This document shows, piece after piece, positions 1 through 8,775 of a DNA stretch of 64,000 bases. The stretch covers positions 434,001-498,000 of the forward strand of contig NZ_JAAAMU010000004.1 of NCBI RefSeq assembly GCF_009909195.1. The letters run 5' to 3'. The translations under genes and the position numbers were made by a program. The notes under the pieces are model-generated. The model was not told the origin of the DNA. It saw only the letters and a list, made by a program, of their open reading frames with translations, and made no database searches. The stretch's first letter is position 1. The number at the start of each line of letters is the position of its first letter. This DNA comes from Paenibacillus sacheonensis (lineage in GTDB: Bacteria; Bacillota; Bacilli; Paenibacillales; Paenibacillaceae).

Positions 1-221
1 TCATCTCGAAATCGCCGCAGTGGGAAACGCTCAAGCCGTCGATGGACCAAATCGGCGACGTATGGAAGGAAGCCGTGTTCGCGAAATCGGACGAAGCCGC
101 GCTTAAGGTCATCAACCAACTGCGTTCGCAAATCAAGAAAACAGGCTACGACGACGCGATGAAATTCGTCAACGACAGCTTGAAAGGCAAAGAAGTCGTG
201 AAGCTGCAAATGGCGAACTAA
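1..221 (+). CDS. C-terminal end of an extracellular solute-binding lipoprotein (partial)
   Basis: The window opens inside this gene; codons run in the frame beginning at base 3 and end with TAA at 219-221, giving 72 residues. The helical, Lys-rich ending (LRSQIKKTGYDDAMKFVNDS, then a short tail) resembles the C-terminus of large Paenibacillus sugar ABC-transporter binding lipoproteins, which capture oligosaccharides outside the cell. The carbohydrate-active gene immediately downstream fits that idea. Too little is visible for a firm family call. Confidence 0.55.
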   Translation, partial: ISKSPQWETLKPSMDQIGDVWKEAVFAKSDEAALKVINQLRSQIKKTGYDDAMKFVNDSLKGKEVVKLQMAN

Positions 222-351
222 TTCATTCCTGATTCATTCCTAAGTAGTAAGCATTGTAAGTAGTTGACTATGCTTGAAAGCGAACTTGCCGACCATTCGG
301 TGTCCGGATGCACCGAGTGCCTAGCACGAACGCGAACGCGATACTAACCGC

Positions 352-387
352 AAAGGCCGGGCCTGCATAACTGCCGGCCCGGCCTTT
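352..387 (+). terminator. Rho-independent-like hairpin after the solute-binding protein gene
   Basis: An 11-bp perfect stem, AAAGGCCGGGC at 352-362 with its complement at 377-387, and a 14-nt loop. The 3' arm ends in TTT but no long U tract follows. It lies just before the ribosome binding site of the next gene, so it may attenuate rather than fully stop transcription. Confidence 0.6.
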
Positions 388-405
388 CTATGGGAGGCGA
401 AGGAT

Positions 406-2583
406 TTGAGCCGCAAGAAGAAAGCGAATCCCGAATGGACGGGATTTCAGGAATCGAGACCCTATGGAACGAAATACGATTTGCGCGCGGATTTCGTCAT
501 GGTTTATGGCATCGGCAATGATTTGCCGGCGCGCATCGAGGGCTGGAAGGAAGCCGGATATACGATCCATCTGATGACGGGCGTTTCATGGGGCGAATAT
601 CAGGACTATCTCTACGGCAAGTTCGACGGGCGGGATCACTGGGACGAGGCGCAGACGATTCGGGACGGCAGTCACATGCTGCATGGCAAGGACGTGCCCT
701 ACATGGTGCCGACGATTTCGTTCGCGGAATATCTGGCCACGTACATCAAGAAAGCGATCGACTGTGGCATCGAAGCCATCCATATGGAAGAGCCCGAATT
801 CTGGGCGCAGTCGGGATACGAGGAAGCGTTCAAGCGCGAGTGGCTCAATTATTACGGCGAAGACTGGATCCCGCCGCATGTGACGCCGGACGCGCAGTAC
901 CGCGCATCCAAGCTGAAGGCGGCCATGTACTATAGAGCGCTCGACCGGATATGCAGCCAAATGAAGGAGTACGCGCTCGTCACCTACGGCCGGACGGTTC
1001 GCTTCTACGTGCCGACGCACAGCCTCATTAACTATACGCAGTGGCGGATCGTCAGTCCCGAAGCGCTGCTCGTATCCATGCCTTCCTGCGATGGATTCAT
1101 CGCGCAGATCTGGACGGGTACTGCCCGTACGCCGAACGTCTACAAAGGCGTTCGCCGCGAGCGCACCTTCGAGACGGCCTACCTCGAGTATGGCATCATG
1201 CAGGAGCTGACGCGCGGCACGGGGCGGGAAATGTGGTTCCTCCACGATCCGATCGAAGATAATCCGCGTTATGCGTGGAGCGACTATCGCTTTAATTACC
1301 GCCAGACCGTCGTCGCCTCGCTGCTGCATCCCGGAGTCAGCCAGTACGAGGTATGTCCGTGGCCATGGCGCGTATTCTCCTTGCCGTATCCGCGAGAAGA
1401 CGGCACGGGCAAAGAGACGATTCCGGGCGATTACGCGACCGTGCTGCTGACGGTCATGAACGTGCTGCGCGACATGCACAACCACGAGGAAGTCGACGAC
1501 GGTACCGCGTATACGCGCGGCATCGGTCTTTGTTTGGCCAATTCGGCCATGTATCAGCGGGGGGATGTCATCGGCGAAGACGACGGCCGCGAAGCGTTCA
1601 AGTACGACGGGACGGAATCGGCGGACAAGCTGTCTGCGGAACAGCGCGACCTGCTGGACTGGTCGGCATTCTATGGCTTGGCCCTGCCGCTCGTGAAGAG
1701 CGGAGTGCCGCTGCGTCCCGTGCAGTTGGACAATATTCTGACCTTCCCGGGCTACATGGACGATTATCGCGTGCTGCTGCTCAGTTACGAGTTCATGAAG
1801 CCGGAGCATCCGGGCATTCACCAGGCGCTCGGGCAATGGGTGCGGGATGGCGGCGTGCTGATCTACGTCGGCGACGGCACCGACCCGTTCCATGAGGTGA
1901 GCGAGTGGTGGAATCGCGGGGCCGGCAGCAAAACGTACGATCGGGCAGAAGAGCATCTGTTCGAGTCGCTCGGACTCGGACGGGAACCGGAGCAGGGCGA
2001 GCATGTCGTAGGCCGCGGTGCCGTCATGAACCTGCGGGTTAATCCGGCAGCGCTCGCTCGGACTGCCGAAGGCGCGGAACGCGTAACCGCCAGCATCAAG
2101 CGGGCGCTCGAGATTCGCGGAGAAGCGGCGGATTATCGCGAGAGCGGCGTCCTGCGCATCCAGCGCGGACCTTACGTCATCGCGCAGGCGCTGGATGAGA
2201 CGGGGTCGGACGCAGGGACGGAGCTGCCGGGCACATACCTGGATTTGTTAGAAGCTGATCTTCCGGTTCGCAGCGGCATCGTGCTCAAGCCTGGCGATAA
2301 CTGCCTGCTCTACGACATGCGTCACGGATCGGGCGAGTCGCCGGCCGTGCTTGCGAGCTCGTCCCGCGTTCGCGACGAAGAGCGGGATGCCGCGGGCTTC
2401 CGTTATGTGTCGGAATCGCCGTCGGATATGACGGTCAGCACGCGCATTCGCCTCTCGAAAGCGCCGAGCGGAATCACGGCGGATGGCAAAGAGACCGCGG
2501 TACGGTACGATGCGGCATCCGGGACGCTCCTCGTCCGCCATGCAAGCAGTCCGAAGGGCGTGCGGATTGTAATTGCCTATTAA
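406..2583 (+). CDS. Putative TIM-barrel glycoside hydrolase with GATase-like domain
   Basis: A 725-residue protein without a signal peptide, so probably cytoplasmic. It starts with TTG at 406 behind GGGAGGCGAAGGA. The first ~400 residues read like a TIM barrel acting on carbohydrate: many Trp/Tyr/His, and an acidic strand end HMEEPEFW near residues 127-134 that could hold a catalytic Glu. Residues about 450-490 look like the class I glutamine-amidotransferase-like (beta-galactosidase trimerisation) fold, with VLLLSYEFMKP and GGVLIYVGDG. A beta-sandwich C-terminus follows. Its position after a solute-binding protein suggests it processes the imported sugar. I cannot assign a CAZy family or substrate; GH42-like architecture is the nearest comparison. 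Confidence 0.5.
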   Translation: MSRKKKANPEWTGFQESRPYGTKYDLRADFVMVYGIGNDLPARIEGWKEAGYTIHLMTGVSWGEYQDYLYGKFDGRDHWDEAQTIRDGSHMLHGKDVPYMVPTISFAEYLATYIKKAIDCGIEAIHMEEPEFWAQSGYEEAFKREWLNYYGEDWIPPHVTPDAQYRASKLKAAMYYRALDRICSQMKEYALVTYGRTVRFYVPTHSLINYTQWRIVSPEALLVSMPSCDGFIAQIWTGTARTPNVYKGVRRERTFETAYLEYGIMQELTRGTGREMWFLHDPIEDNPRYAWSDYRFNYRQTVVASLLHPGVSQYEVCPWPWRVFSLPYPREDGTGKETIPGDYATVLLTVMNVLRDMHNHEEVDDGTAYTRGIGLCLANSAMYQRGDVIGEDDGREAFKYDGTESADKLSAEQRDLLDWSAFYGLALPLVKSGVPLRPVQLDNILTFPGYMDDYRVLLLSYEFMKPEHPGIHQALGQWVRDGGVLIYVGDGTDPFHEVSEWWNRGAGSKTYDRAEEHLFESLGLGREPEQGEHVVGRGAVMNLRVNPAALARTAEGAERVTASIKRALEIRGEAADYRESGVLRIQRGPYVIAQALDETGSDAGTELPGTYLDLLEADLPVRSGIVLKPGDNCLLYDMRHGSGESPAVLASSSRVRDEERDAAGFRYVSESPSDMTVSTRIRLSKAPSGITADGKETAVRYDAASGTLLVRHASSPKGVRIVIAY

Positions 2584-2599
2584 ATTGAAGGAAGTCAGC

Positions 2600-2647
2600 A
2601 AGACGCCTCGATCTTCCCGCTTGAGTGGGAAGGTCGAGGCGTCTTTT
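2600..2647 (+). terminator. Rho-independent terminator after the glycosidase-like gene
   Basis: A long hairpin: AAGACGCCTCGA on the left and TCGAGGCGTCTT on the right, extended inward by TCTTCCC/GGGAAGG pairing, with a TTTT end. It begins 17 bases after the stop codon. Confidence 0.85.
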
Positions 2648-2791
2648 CATTAGGAAGCTATTATAGTCCGGCTGCTGGTCGGTATTCTCGAATCCGCGAA
2701 TATACTTATCTCGACTCCCATTGCCTGGATGGGCGGCGTGAGCATCTCATCGCCGGGAAAGATTGTTTATCCAAGCGGAATGGTTTATGTT

Positions 2792-2805
2792 ATGTTATAT
2801 AACAT
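2792..2805. promoter_or_regulatory. Probable MarR operator (perfect 14-bp palindrome)
   Basis: ATGTTATATAACAT is a perfect 14-bp palindrome 42 bp upstream of the MarR start. AT-rich palindromes with a TTATATAA-type core are typical MarR-family operators, so autoregulation of the downstream gene is the natural reading. No binding has been shown. Confidence 0.65.
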
Positions 2806-2847
2806 GAATGCTTGACGGGACCTTGTACACGAGGAAGGAGCAGCAAG

Positions 2848-3273
2848 ATGAGCCAGGAACGATTGCCCAAACCGATCTACGAACAGCTTGCGTATTTCCG
2901 TTACCAGATACGCAAATTCATCCGCTTCAGCGAAGAGGCCGCCCGCAGCAAGGGGCTGACGCCGCAGTATCATCAGCTTATGCTGTCCATCATGGGTTTC
3001 CCCGGCCGGGAGCACGCGACGCCCAAGGAGCTGGCCGAACGGCTGCAGATTACGCCGAACGCCTGCATCGAATTGATTCAGCGCTGCGAGGAATTGAACC
3101 TCGTCCAGCGGTTCCCCAATCCGAGCGACCGCCGCAGCATTTTCATCCGATTGACCGAAACATCCAAGGAAATCCTGGAAGAGCTGTCGGAAATCCATAT
3201 GGAAGAGTTGAAGCGGGCGGGCCTGTTGGAATTCAAGGAGCCGTACCCCGGCTCGAATGAGAAGGAAGCTTAG
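2848..3273 (+). CDS. MarR-family transcriptional regulator
   Basis: A 141-residue winged-helix repressor. The ATG at 2848 is chosen over the in-frame upstream ATG because GAGGAAGGAG sits directly before it. The order is helical dimerisation region, HTH (TPKELAERLQITPNACIELI, about residues 60-80) and wing with the family signature NPSDRRSIFIRLT. MarR proteins act as small-molecule-responsive repressors, mostly of stress or efflux functions. A perfect palindrome at 2792-2805 in its own promoter region points to autoregulation. The next gene is a separate unit about 125 bp away, so the target beyond itself is unknown. Confidence 0.88.
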   Translation: MSQERLPKPIYEQLAYFRYQIRKFIRFSEEAARSKGLTPQYHQLMLSIMGFPGREHATPKELAERLQITPNACIELIQRCEELNLVQRFPNPSDRRSIFIRLTETSKEILEELSEIHMEELKRAGLLEFKEPYPGSNEKEA

Positions 3274-3398
3274 CGGCGACCGGGTATCCAAGCAAGAGCC
3301 GATCTTAACCCTTTTTTAATATTTGTACAAAAAGTGAACGCTTCGTGACGATTTTGTGGTATAGTATATCTATATTATGCCAACGGGAGTGTTGCACA

Positions 3399-3707
3399 AT
3401 GAACGACAACCAACAACCGGCAAGTGCGGACATGCAAATTCCAACCCAAAACGATAAGATCAACTACTGGACGTCATTAATGCCGAAGCTGGGATTAGCG
3501 CTTATGATTATCGGCGTTCTGATGAGCGCAGGGTTCTCATACCAGTTCAAAGACACGAATTTGGGTCTCATGATCGGGTTCGGATTTATCATCGGCGGCA
3601 TTCAAGTGTTGTTGCTGGGGTCATTGTTCCACGCCCTCCAGCCGAAATTCGTAAGCGGCTCCTCCGCGGTGCCGGCGCGTCAGCAAGTGGATCGCATTCA
3701 CCAATAA
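3399..3707 (+). CDS. Small two-helix membrane protein, function unknown
   Basis: A 102-residue protein starting at ATG 3399 behind ACGGGAGTG. The hydrophilic N-terminus is Gln/Asn-rich. Two transmembrane segments follow (LGLALMIIGVLMSAGFSY and GLMIGFGFIIGGIQVLLLGS, residues about 30-75), then a short polar tail. An extended -10 element (TGTGGTATAGT, 3355-3365) lies upstream and a terminator directly downstream, so it is a monocistronic gene. I do not recognise a family with a known role. Confidence 0.7.
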   Translation: MNDNQQPASADMQIPTQNDKINYWTSLMPKLGLALMIIGVLMSAGFSYQFKDTNLGLMIGFGFIIGGIQVLLLGSLFHALQPKFVSGSSAVPARQQVDRIHQ

Positions 3708-3739
3708 TCGTACGGCGTTCTTATGGGGCGCTTAGAGCA

Positions 3740-3770
3740 AGAGGCAGCGAATCGTCGCTGCCTCTTTTTG
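3740..3770 (+). terminator. Rho-independent terminator
   Basis: An 11-bp perfect stem AGAGGCAGCGA (3740-3750) with TCGCTGCCTCT (3755-3765), a 4-nt loop and TTTTT. It ends the small membrane protein gene. The rest of 3771-4067 shows no convincing gene; the qox promoter must lie there but I could not fix it. Confidence 0.88.
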
Positions 3771-4067
3771 TTGCGTCCTGATTCGGGTCAATAAGGAAGC
3801 AGTTCTGCCGGCAGCCATCGACGGTTGGTCTCATTGGGCCATACGGAATATCGTTACGGAATATCGCCGAAGGAAGCCGATGCCAATTGAAAGCCCTTGC
3901 AGCCCTATTCTTGAACGACTATTGAACGAAAAGTGTCCGAAAAGAAACAGAACGTTGACGGAATTGTTAACGAGGGCGAACGGCGGTTCCATTCCCGCCG
4001 CTATCTGCTATGCTAGCGTCAAAGGGCCATACAAGGACGCTTGCATGTGTAAGGAGATGAGTAGCAT

Positions 4068-5072
4068 ATGAAGAAAAGATCCAACCTCCGCGGCTTGCTG
4101 CTGCTGATTACCGGGCTGCTGACGACCGTGCTCCTATCGGGCTGCGACAGCAAATTCGTCGTGTTCGATCCGCAAGGACCGGTAGCGCAGACCCAGTACA
4201 AGCTCATTATCTTGTCGGCGATCTTATGCGCGATCGTCGTGATTCCGGTTCTGGCCATTACGGTTTTCATCGTATTGCGCTACCGGGACAAACCGGGCAA
4301 CACCGCGCCGTACAAACCGCATTGGGATGACAGCAAGGTGCTGGAGATTCTCTGGTGGGGCATTCCGATCGTCATCATCGTGATCCTGGGCGGTTACACG
4401 GCCCGCGATACGTATGCGCTGGCGAGAACGCCGAAGACCGCCGTCACGGACGTCAAGCCGGTCGAAATCCAGGTTACGTCGCTGGATTGGAAGTGGTTGT
4501 TCATGTATCCCGAGCAAAACATCGCGACCGTCAACTACGTTCACATTCCTGCCGGCGTGCAGGTGCATTTCGAATTGACGAGCGACGCGCCGATGAACTC
4601 GTTCTGGATTCCGCAGCTGGGCGGCCAGGAATATACGATGCCGGGCATGGCGATGTCGCTGTGGCTGCAAGCCGATAAAACGGGCAGCTTCTACGGCACG
4701 GGCGCTAATTTCAGCGGGAAAGAATTCGCACATATGCGCTTCAACGTTACCTCCGAGTCGCAGGCCGACTTCAATAAATGGGTTGACGGCGTCAAAGGCA
4801 AGTCGCACGAGCTGACGGAAGCCGGCTATAACGAGCTCGCGATACCGGGCAAATCCGAAGAACAAACGTTCTCCTCGTATCCGACGGAGCTGTTCGATTC
4901 CATCGTGAAGAAGAACGGCGGCCATCATATGGACATGGATATGGACGAGAACAACGACGACAAAGTCGATACGGACGAACAAAAGTCCGATTCGAAGAAC
5001 GCTCACGACATGGACGACATGAGCGACATGGATATGAGCAATATGAATTCAAGTGAAATGAATCACAAGTAG
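4068..5072 (+). CDS. qoxA: Cytochrome aa3 quinol oxidase subunit II
   Basis: A 334-residue lipoprotein subunit of the terminal quinol oxidase. The lipobox LLSGC puts the mature N-terminal Cys at residue 26. Two transmembrane helices follow (about 42-70 and 92-112), then the periplasmic cupredoxin-like domain with the family motif MNSFWIPQLGG. The CuA-binding Cys/His set of cytochrome c oxidases is absent, as expected for quinol oxidases. The SD AAGGAGATGA precedes ATG 4068. It is the first gene of a tight four-gene operon. Unusual is the last ~45 residues, a tail very rich in Asp, Met and His (see findings). Confidence 0.93.
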   Translation: MKKRSNLRGLLLLITGLLTTVLLSGCDSKFVVFDPQGPVAQTQYKLIILSAILCAIVVIPVLAITVFIVLRYRDKPGNTAPYKPHWDDSKVLEILWWGIPIVIIVILGGYTARDTYALARTPKTAVTDVKPVEIQVTSLDWKWLFMYPEQNIATVNYVHIPAGVQVHFELTSDAPMNSFWIPQLGGQEYTMPGMAMSLWLQADKTGSFYGTGANFSGKEFAHMRFNVTSESQADFNKWVDGVKGKSHELTEAGYNELAIPGKSEEQTFSSYPTELFDSIVKKNGGHHMDMDMDENNDDKVDTDEQKSDSKNAHDMDDMSDMDMSNMNSSEMNHK

Positions 5073-5093
5073 CAAGAGGGAGGAGCACAACCT

Positions 5094-7067
5094 ATGTATG
5101 CCAGTATAAAGTCTTTCGCCTCCTCGTTTTTCGTGACGGGCGACCCGCTGATCTACGGCGCGGACGTCTCCATCGCATTGACCTCCATCGCCATCTTGTT
5201 CGTCCTCTTCTATTTCAAGAAGTGGGGCTGGCTGTGGCGGGAGTGGCTGACGACCGTCGATCACAAAAAAATCGGGATCATGTATTTAATCGCTTCCTTG
5301 CTCATGCTTTTCCGGGGCGGGGTGGATGCGCTGCTCATGCGGACGCAGCTCGCGCTACCGAACGTGCATTTCCTGCAGGCGGATCACTATAACGAAGTAT
5401 TTACCACGCACGGCACGATTATGATTCTCTTCATGGCGATGCCGATGATGTTCGGGTTGTTCAACATGGTCGTGCCGCTGCAAATCGGCGCGCGCGACGT
5501 CGCATATCCGTTCTTGAACTCCGTCAGCTTCTGGCTGTTCTTGTTCGGCGCCATGCTGTTCAACATCAGCTTCGTCATCGGCGGTTCGCCGGATGCGGGC
5601 TGGCTCAGCTATCCGCCGCTCTCGGAGCTGTCGGGCAGCTCGGGGGTCGGGGAGAATTTCTACATCTGGGGCATTCAGATCTCCGGGATCGGGTCACTGG
5701 CGACGGGGATTAACTTTATCGTCACGATTCTCAAGATGCGCGCGCCAGGCATGAAATTCATGAAAATGCCGATGTTCACGTGGTCGGTTTTCTCCAGCAG
5801 CATCATTATTATTTTCGCGTTCCCGATCTTGACGGTCACGCTGGCTTTGCTCTTCATCGACCGTTACATGGGCGGGCATCTGTTCACGATGGACGGCGGC
5901 GGGTTCCCGATGATGTACATCAACTTGATATGGATGTGGGGTCACCCCGAGGTATATATCGTCGTTTTGCCGGCGTTCGGTATCTTCTCGGAGATCGTCG
6001 CCACCTTCTCCCGCAAGCGGATTTTCGGTTATAAATCGATGGTATTCGCGCTGATGAGCATTAGCATTCTGTCGTTCTTCACCTGGGTGCATCACTTCTT
6101 CACGATGGGTTCGGGCGCGGACGTCAACGTTGCCTTCGCGATCGCGACCATGGCGATCGGGATTCCGACCGGGGCCAAAGTGTTCAATTGGCTCTTCACG
6201 ATGTTCCGAGGGCGAATACGCCTGGAACAGCCGATGATGTGGACGCTCGCGTTCATTCCGTGCTTCGTCGTCGGGGGCGCAACGGGCGTCATGCTCGCCG
6301 TGGCCCCGGCGGATTACCAATACCATAACAGTTACTTCCTGATCGCACATTTCCACCAGGTCCTCATCGGAGGCGTCGTCTTCGGTTATCTGGCGGGCAT
6401 CTACTATTGGTGGCCGAAGCTGTTCGGCTTCAAGCTGAACGAGCGGCTTGGCAAATACGCGTTCTGGCTGTGGAATATCGGTTTCTATGTCTGCTTCATG
6501 CCGCAGTACGCGCTTGGCTTCATGGGCATGACGCGCCGCGTGTATACGTACGGTTGGGACATGGGCTGGGGTCCGCTCAACCTGGTCTCGACGATCGGCG
6601 CCTTCCTGATGGGCATCGGATTCGTGTTCCAAGTATGGCAGATACTTTATAGCGTTAAATACGGCGAGCGCGACAAGACGGGCGATCCGTGGAACGCGCG
6701 AACGCTGGAATGGTCGATTCCGTCCCCACCGCCGATGTACAATTTCGCGGTCGTGCCGGTCGTCGACGAACGCGATCCGTTCTGGGAAGAGAAGGAGCGC
6801 CGCAACTTCGCTCCCGCGGAGCCTGTCCCGGTCGCGAAGCTGGAGCCGATTCATATGCCGCGAAACTCCGGCATTCCGTTCATCTTCGCCGCGTGCTGGT
6901 TCGTCGCCGGCTTCGGCTTCGTATTCGGCTGGAATTGGATGGCTTTCACGGGATTAGCCGGCGTAGGCATCTCGCTGCTTGTCCGTTCGTTCACCTATGA
7001 TACGGATTATTATGTACCGTTGGAAGAAGTCATCGAGACCGAAAAAGCAGCAGGGAGGGCGGTTTAA
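5094..7067 (+). CDS. qoxB: Cytochrome aa3 quinol oxidase subunit I
   Basis: The 657-residue catalytic subunit, which oxidises quinol, reduces O2 to water and pumps protons. Haem and copper ligands are visible: His106 in THGTIM (low-spin haem), His284 in WGHPEVY with the Tyr that crosslinks to it, the CuB pair His333-His334, and His419/His421 in HFHQ. The length and extra N- and C-terminal helices match QoxB/CyoB rather than the shorter CtaD. It starts 21 bases after qoxA and ends one base before qoxC. Confidence 0.96.
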   Translation: MYASIKSFASSFFVTGDPLIYGADVSIALTSIAILFVLFYFKKWGWLWREWLTTVDHKKIGIMYLIASLLMLFRGGVDALLMRTQLALPNVHFLQADHYNEVFTTHGTIMILFMAMPMMFGLFNMVVPLQIGARDVAYPFLNSVSFWLFLFGAMLFNISFVIGGSPDAGWLSYPPLSELSGSSGVGENFYIWGIQISGIGSLATGINFIVTILKMRAPGMKFMKMPMFTWSVFSSSIIIIFAFPILTVTLALLFIDRYMGGHLFTMDGGGFPMMYINLIWMWGHPEVYIVVLPAFGIFSEIVATFSRKRIFGYKSMVFALMSISILSFFTWVHHFFTMGSGADVNVAFAIATMAIGIPTGAKVFNWLFTMFRGRIRLEQPMMWTLAFIPCFVVGGATGVMLAVAPADYQYHNSYFLIAHFHQVLIGGVVFGYLAGIYYWWPKLFGFKLNERLGKYAFWLWNIGFYVCFMPQYALGFMGMTRRVYTYGWDMGWGPLNLVSTIGAFLMGIGFVFQVWQILYSVKYGERDKTGDPWNARTLEWSIPSPPPMYNFAVVPVVDERDPFWEEKERRNFAPAEPVPVAKLEPIHMPRNSGIPFIFAACWFVAGFGFVFGWNWMAFTGLAGVGISLLVRSFTYDTDYYVPLEEVIETEKAAGRAV

Positions 7068-7068
7068 T

Positions 7069-7692
7069 ATGCAGCATGCCATAGACAACGGCCATTCGCA
7101 GCACGCGGCCGGCTCGCATGATCACGGCCATCACGATCAAGAATCGATGAAAGTGCTCGGCTTCTGGATCTTCCTCGTCACCGACTGCCTGCTGTTCGGT
7201 ACGCTGTTCGCCACGTACGTCGTCCTGAAGGGACATGTCGACGGCGGGCCGACAGGCAAAGAATTGTTCGAAATTCCGGGCTTCGTGGCGGAAACGTTCA
7301 TCCTGCTCACGAGCAGCTTCACGAGCGGCTTAGCCGTGCTTGCCATGAACAAAGGCAAGGTCAATCAGCTGATCGGCTGGCTGATCGTAACCGCCGTGCT
7401 CGGCGCGTCGTTCGTCGGACTGGAGATCAACGAGTTCGTTAACATGGTTAATGAAGGCGCGAAGATCTCGACAAGCGCGTTCCTGACCGCCTTCTTCACG
7501 CTGGTCGGCACGCATGGACTTCACGTATCGGTCGGGTTGATCTGGATGATCGGCCTGATGGTGCAATTGAAGATGCGGGGAATTACGCCGGTCACGCGCC
7601 GTAAAATCACGGTAATCAGCTTGTATTGGCATTTTCTCGACGTGGTGTGGATCTTCCTCTTCACGATCGTTTACTTGATGGGGGTGATGTAG
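7069..7692 (+). CDS. qoxC: Cytochrome aa3 quinol oxidase subunit III
   Basis: A 207-residue membrane protein with five predicted helices of the cytochrome oxidase subunit III family. Recognisable are MKVLGFWIFLVTDCLLFGT near the N-terminus, the Glu-containing ETFILLTSSF, and GTHGLHVSVGLIWM plus YWHFLDVVWIFLF near the end. ATG 7069 is preferred over an upstream in-frame start inside qoxB because GGGAGGGCGG lies right before it. The N-terminal 25 residues are His-rich. It is translationally coupled on both sides. Confidence 0.94.
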   Translation: MQHAIDNGHSQHAAGSHDHGHHDQESMKVLGFWIFLVTDCLLFGTLFATYVVLKGHVDGGPTGKELFEIPGFVAETFILLTSSFTSGLAVLAMNKGKVNQLIGWLIVTAVLGASFVGLEINEFVNMVNEGAKISTSAFLTAFFTLVGTHGLHVSVGLIWMIGLMVQLKMRGITPVTRRKITVISLYWHFLDVVWIFLFTIVYLMGVM

Positions 7693-8043
7693 ATGAGCCA
7701 GCATTCCGCAGGCGCGGCCGGACATGGCCATGGTCATCATGAGGAACACGAGGATCACGGTTCGCTGAAAGCATACGTCATCGGCTTCATCATTTCCATC
7801 GTCCTCACCGTTATTCCGCTGCTTGTCGTCTTCCAGACGAGCATGAACAAGACCGGCGTCATTATTACCATCATTACGATGGCCGTCATCCAGCTGATCG
7901 TTCAGCTCTTCTTCTTCATGCACATCCGCGAAGGAGAAGGCCCGAAGTACAACGTGATGGCGCTTATCGTGGGATTGTTTATCGTCGTCGTTATCGTCGC
8001 AGGATCCGTATGGATCATGTCGTTTAACTCGGTCGTTCAATAA
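7693..8043 (+). CDS. qoxD: Cytochrome aa3 quinol oxidase subunit IV
   Basis: A 116-residue small subunit of the CyoD/QoxD family with three transmembrane helices and the conserved QLFFFMHIREG stretch. A His-rich N-terminus (residues 9-22) precedes the first helix. Its ATG directly follows the qoxC stop with no gap. Subunit IV assists assembly and stability of the CuB site in related oxidases. It is the last gene of the operon and is followed by a strong terminator. Confidence 0.93.
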   Translation: MSQHSAGAAGHGHGHHEEHEDHGSLKAYVIGFIISIVLTVIPLLVVFQTSMNKTGVIITIITMAVIQLIVQLFFFMHIREGEGPKYNVMALIVGLFIVVVIVAGSVWIMSFNSVVQ

Positions 8044-8077
8044 CGTAAGCCATGTTGTAAGGAAGCTGAGATGCAAT

Positions 8078-8112
8078 AAAAGCGCGGTTCCCCTATTGGA
8101 GCCGCGCTTTTT
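8078..8112. terminator. Terminator between qoxD and a convergent gene
   Basis: The stem AAAGCGCGGTTCC pairs with GGAGCCGCGCTTT (one G-U pair) around a 6-7 nt loop and is followed by TTTTT. A-rich sequence on the left flank means it can serve both qoxD and the oppositely oriented gene ending at 8121. Confidence 0.85.
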
Positions 8113-8120
8113 GTCGTTTG

Positions 8121-8459
8121 CTAGTACCGGATCTTGTTTAACCGGAGAAGCAGGATGCAGAGCAGGTAGATGCAGCCGCACGCGCCGATCAGCGCATAGA
8201 TGCTCGAGCTGAACAGCAGGGCGAGGTTGAACGGGAAACTCCATAGGAAGGCAATCACGAGCAGGATGACTCTGGCCCGCAGGAGACCGTAGAAGAATAG
8301 GCAGGCCGGCAGAACCAGCATCGCGAATGAAAGGGACGGATGGCTAAGCTTGTTCATGCCCTCGAAGTACGGATCGGTCCAGGCTAGAGGAATCCATAAG
8401 GCGATCGACGCCAGGGCGGCGGCGAAGCCCAGCCATTGAATGGGTTTGAAAGCTAACAT
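8121..8459 (-). CDS. Small integral membrane protein, function unknown
   Basis: A 112-residue very hydrophobic protein with about four transmembrane segments; charged residues are confined to short turns (for example TDPYFEGMNKL, residues 28-38). It starts at ATG 8457-8459, and GGGGGC lies upstream on the minus strand. It is convergent with qoxD and shares the terminator. I do not recognise the family. Confidence 0.65.
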   Translation of the reverse strand: MLAFKPIQWLGFAAALASIALWIPLAWTDPYFEGMNKLSHPSLSFAMLVLPACLFFYGLLRARVILLVIAFLWSFPFNLALLFSSSIYALIGACGCIYLLCILLLRLNKIRY

Positions 8460-8775
8460 TGCGGTATAGAGCCCCCTTCAAGTTGCGATTGGGATTTAAT
8501 GCCAACCTTTTGATTATAGCCCAGCATACAGCCGATGCACAGGACGCGAATGCAGATTGCGCGTTTCTTTCGGGCAGTTGTCGGACTTGAAAAATCGATG
8601 CCTGCAGTTCGGCATGCTTGCGATTGTTCGACTATATTTCAAGAAAGAGGTTCTAAAAATATAGTTCAATCCCTGCTTGTCCGTCCTGTTTTCCCGACCT
8701 GGAGCTTGGTGAAATAGCTAGTAATCAGCTGAGAGCTGCTAGCAGGGGATCCGAATAAGAGACGGAGGGATAACC
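8460..8775. other. Intergenic stretch without a supported gene
   Basis: 316 bp between a minus-strand membrane protein and a plus-strand stress protein. It must hold divergent promoters, but I could not place convincing -35/-10 pairs. A 60-codon plus-strand frame at 8535-8717 lacks a ribosome binding site and was not accepted. A short inverted repeat (CAGCTGAGAGCTG) lies at about 8727-8739. Confidence 0.5.

Noticed and set aside
586-2004. Minus-strand open frame (472 codons) opposite the 406-2583 gene
   Set aside because: Same type of antisense shadow with no recognisable motif.
3880-4071. Plus-strand frame of 63 codons overlapping the qoxA start
   Set aside because: No SD, overlaps the qoxA SD, and no similarity to small leader peptides.
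4068-8043. Cytochrome c oxidase (ctaCDEF) instead of quinol oxidase
   Set aside because: Subunit II lacks the CuA Cys/His ligands and a cytochrome c domain, and subunit I has the longer QoxB form.
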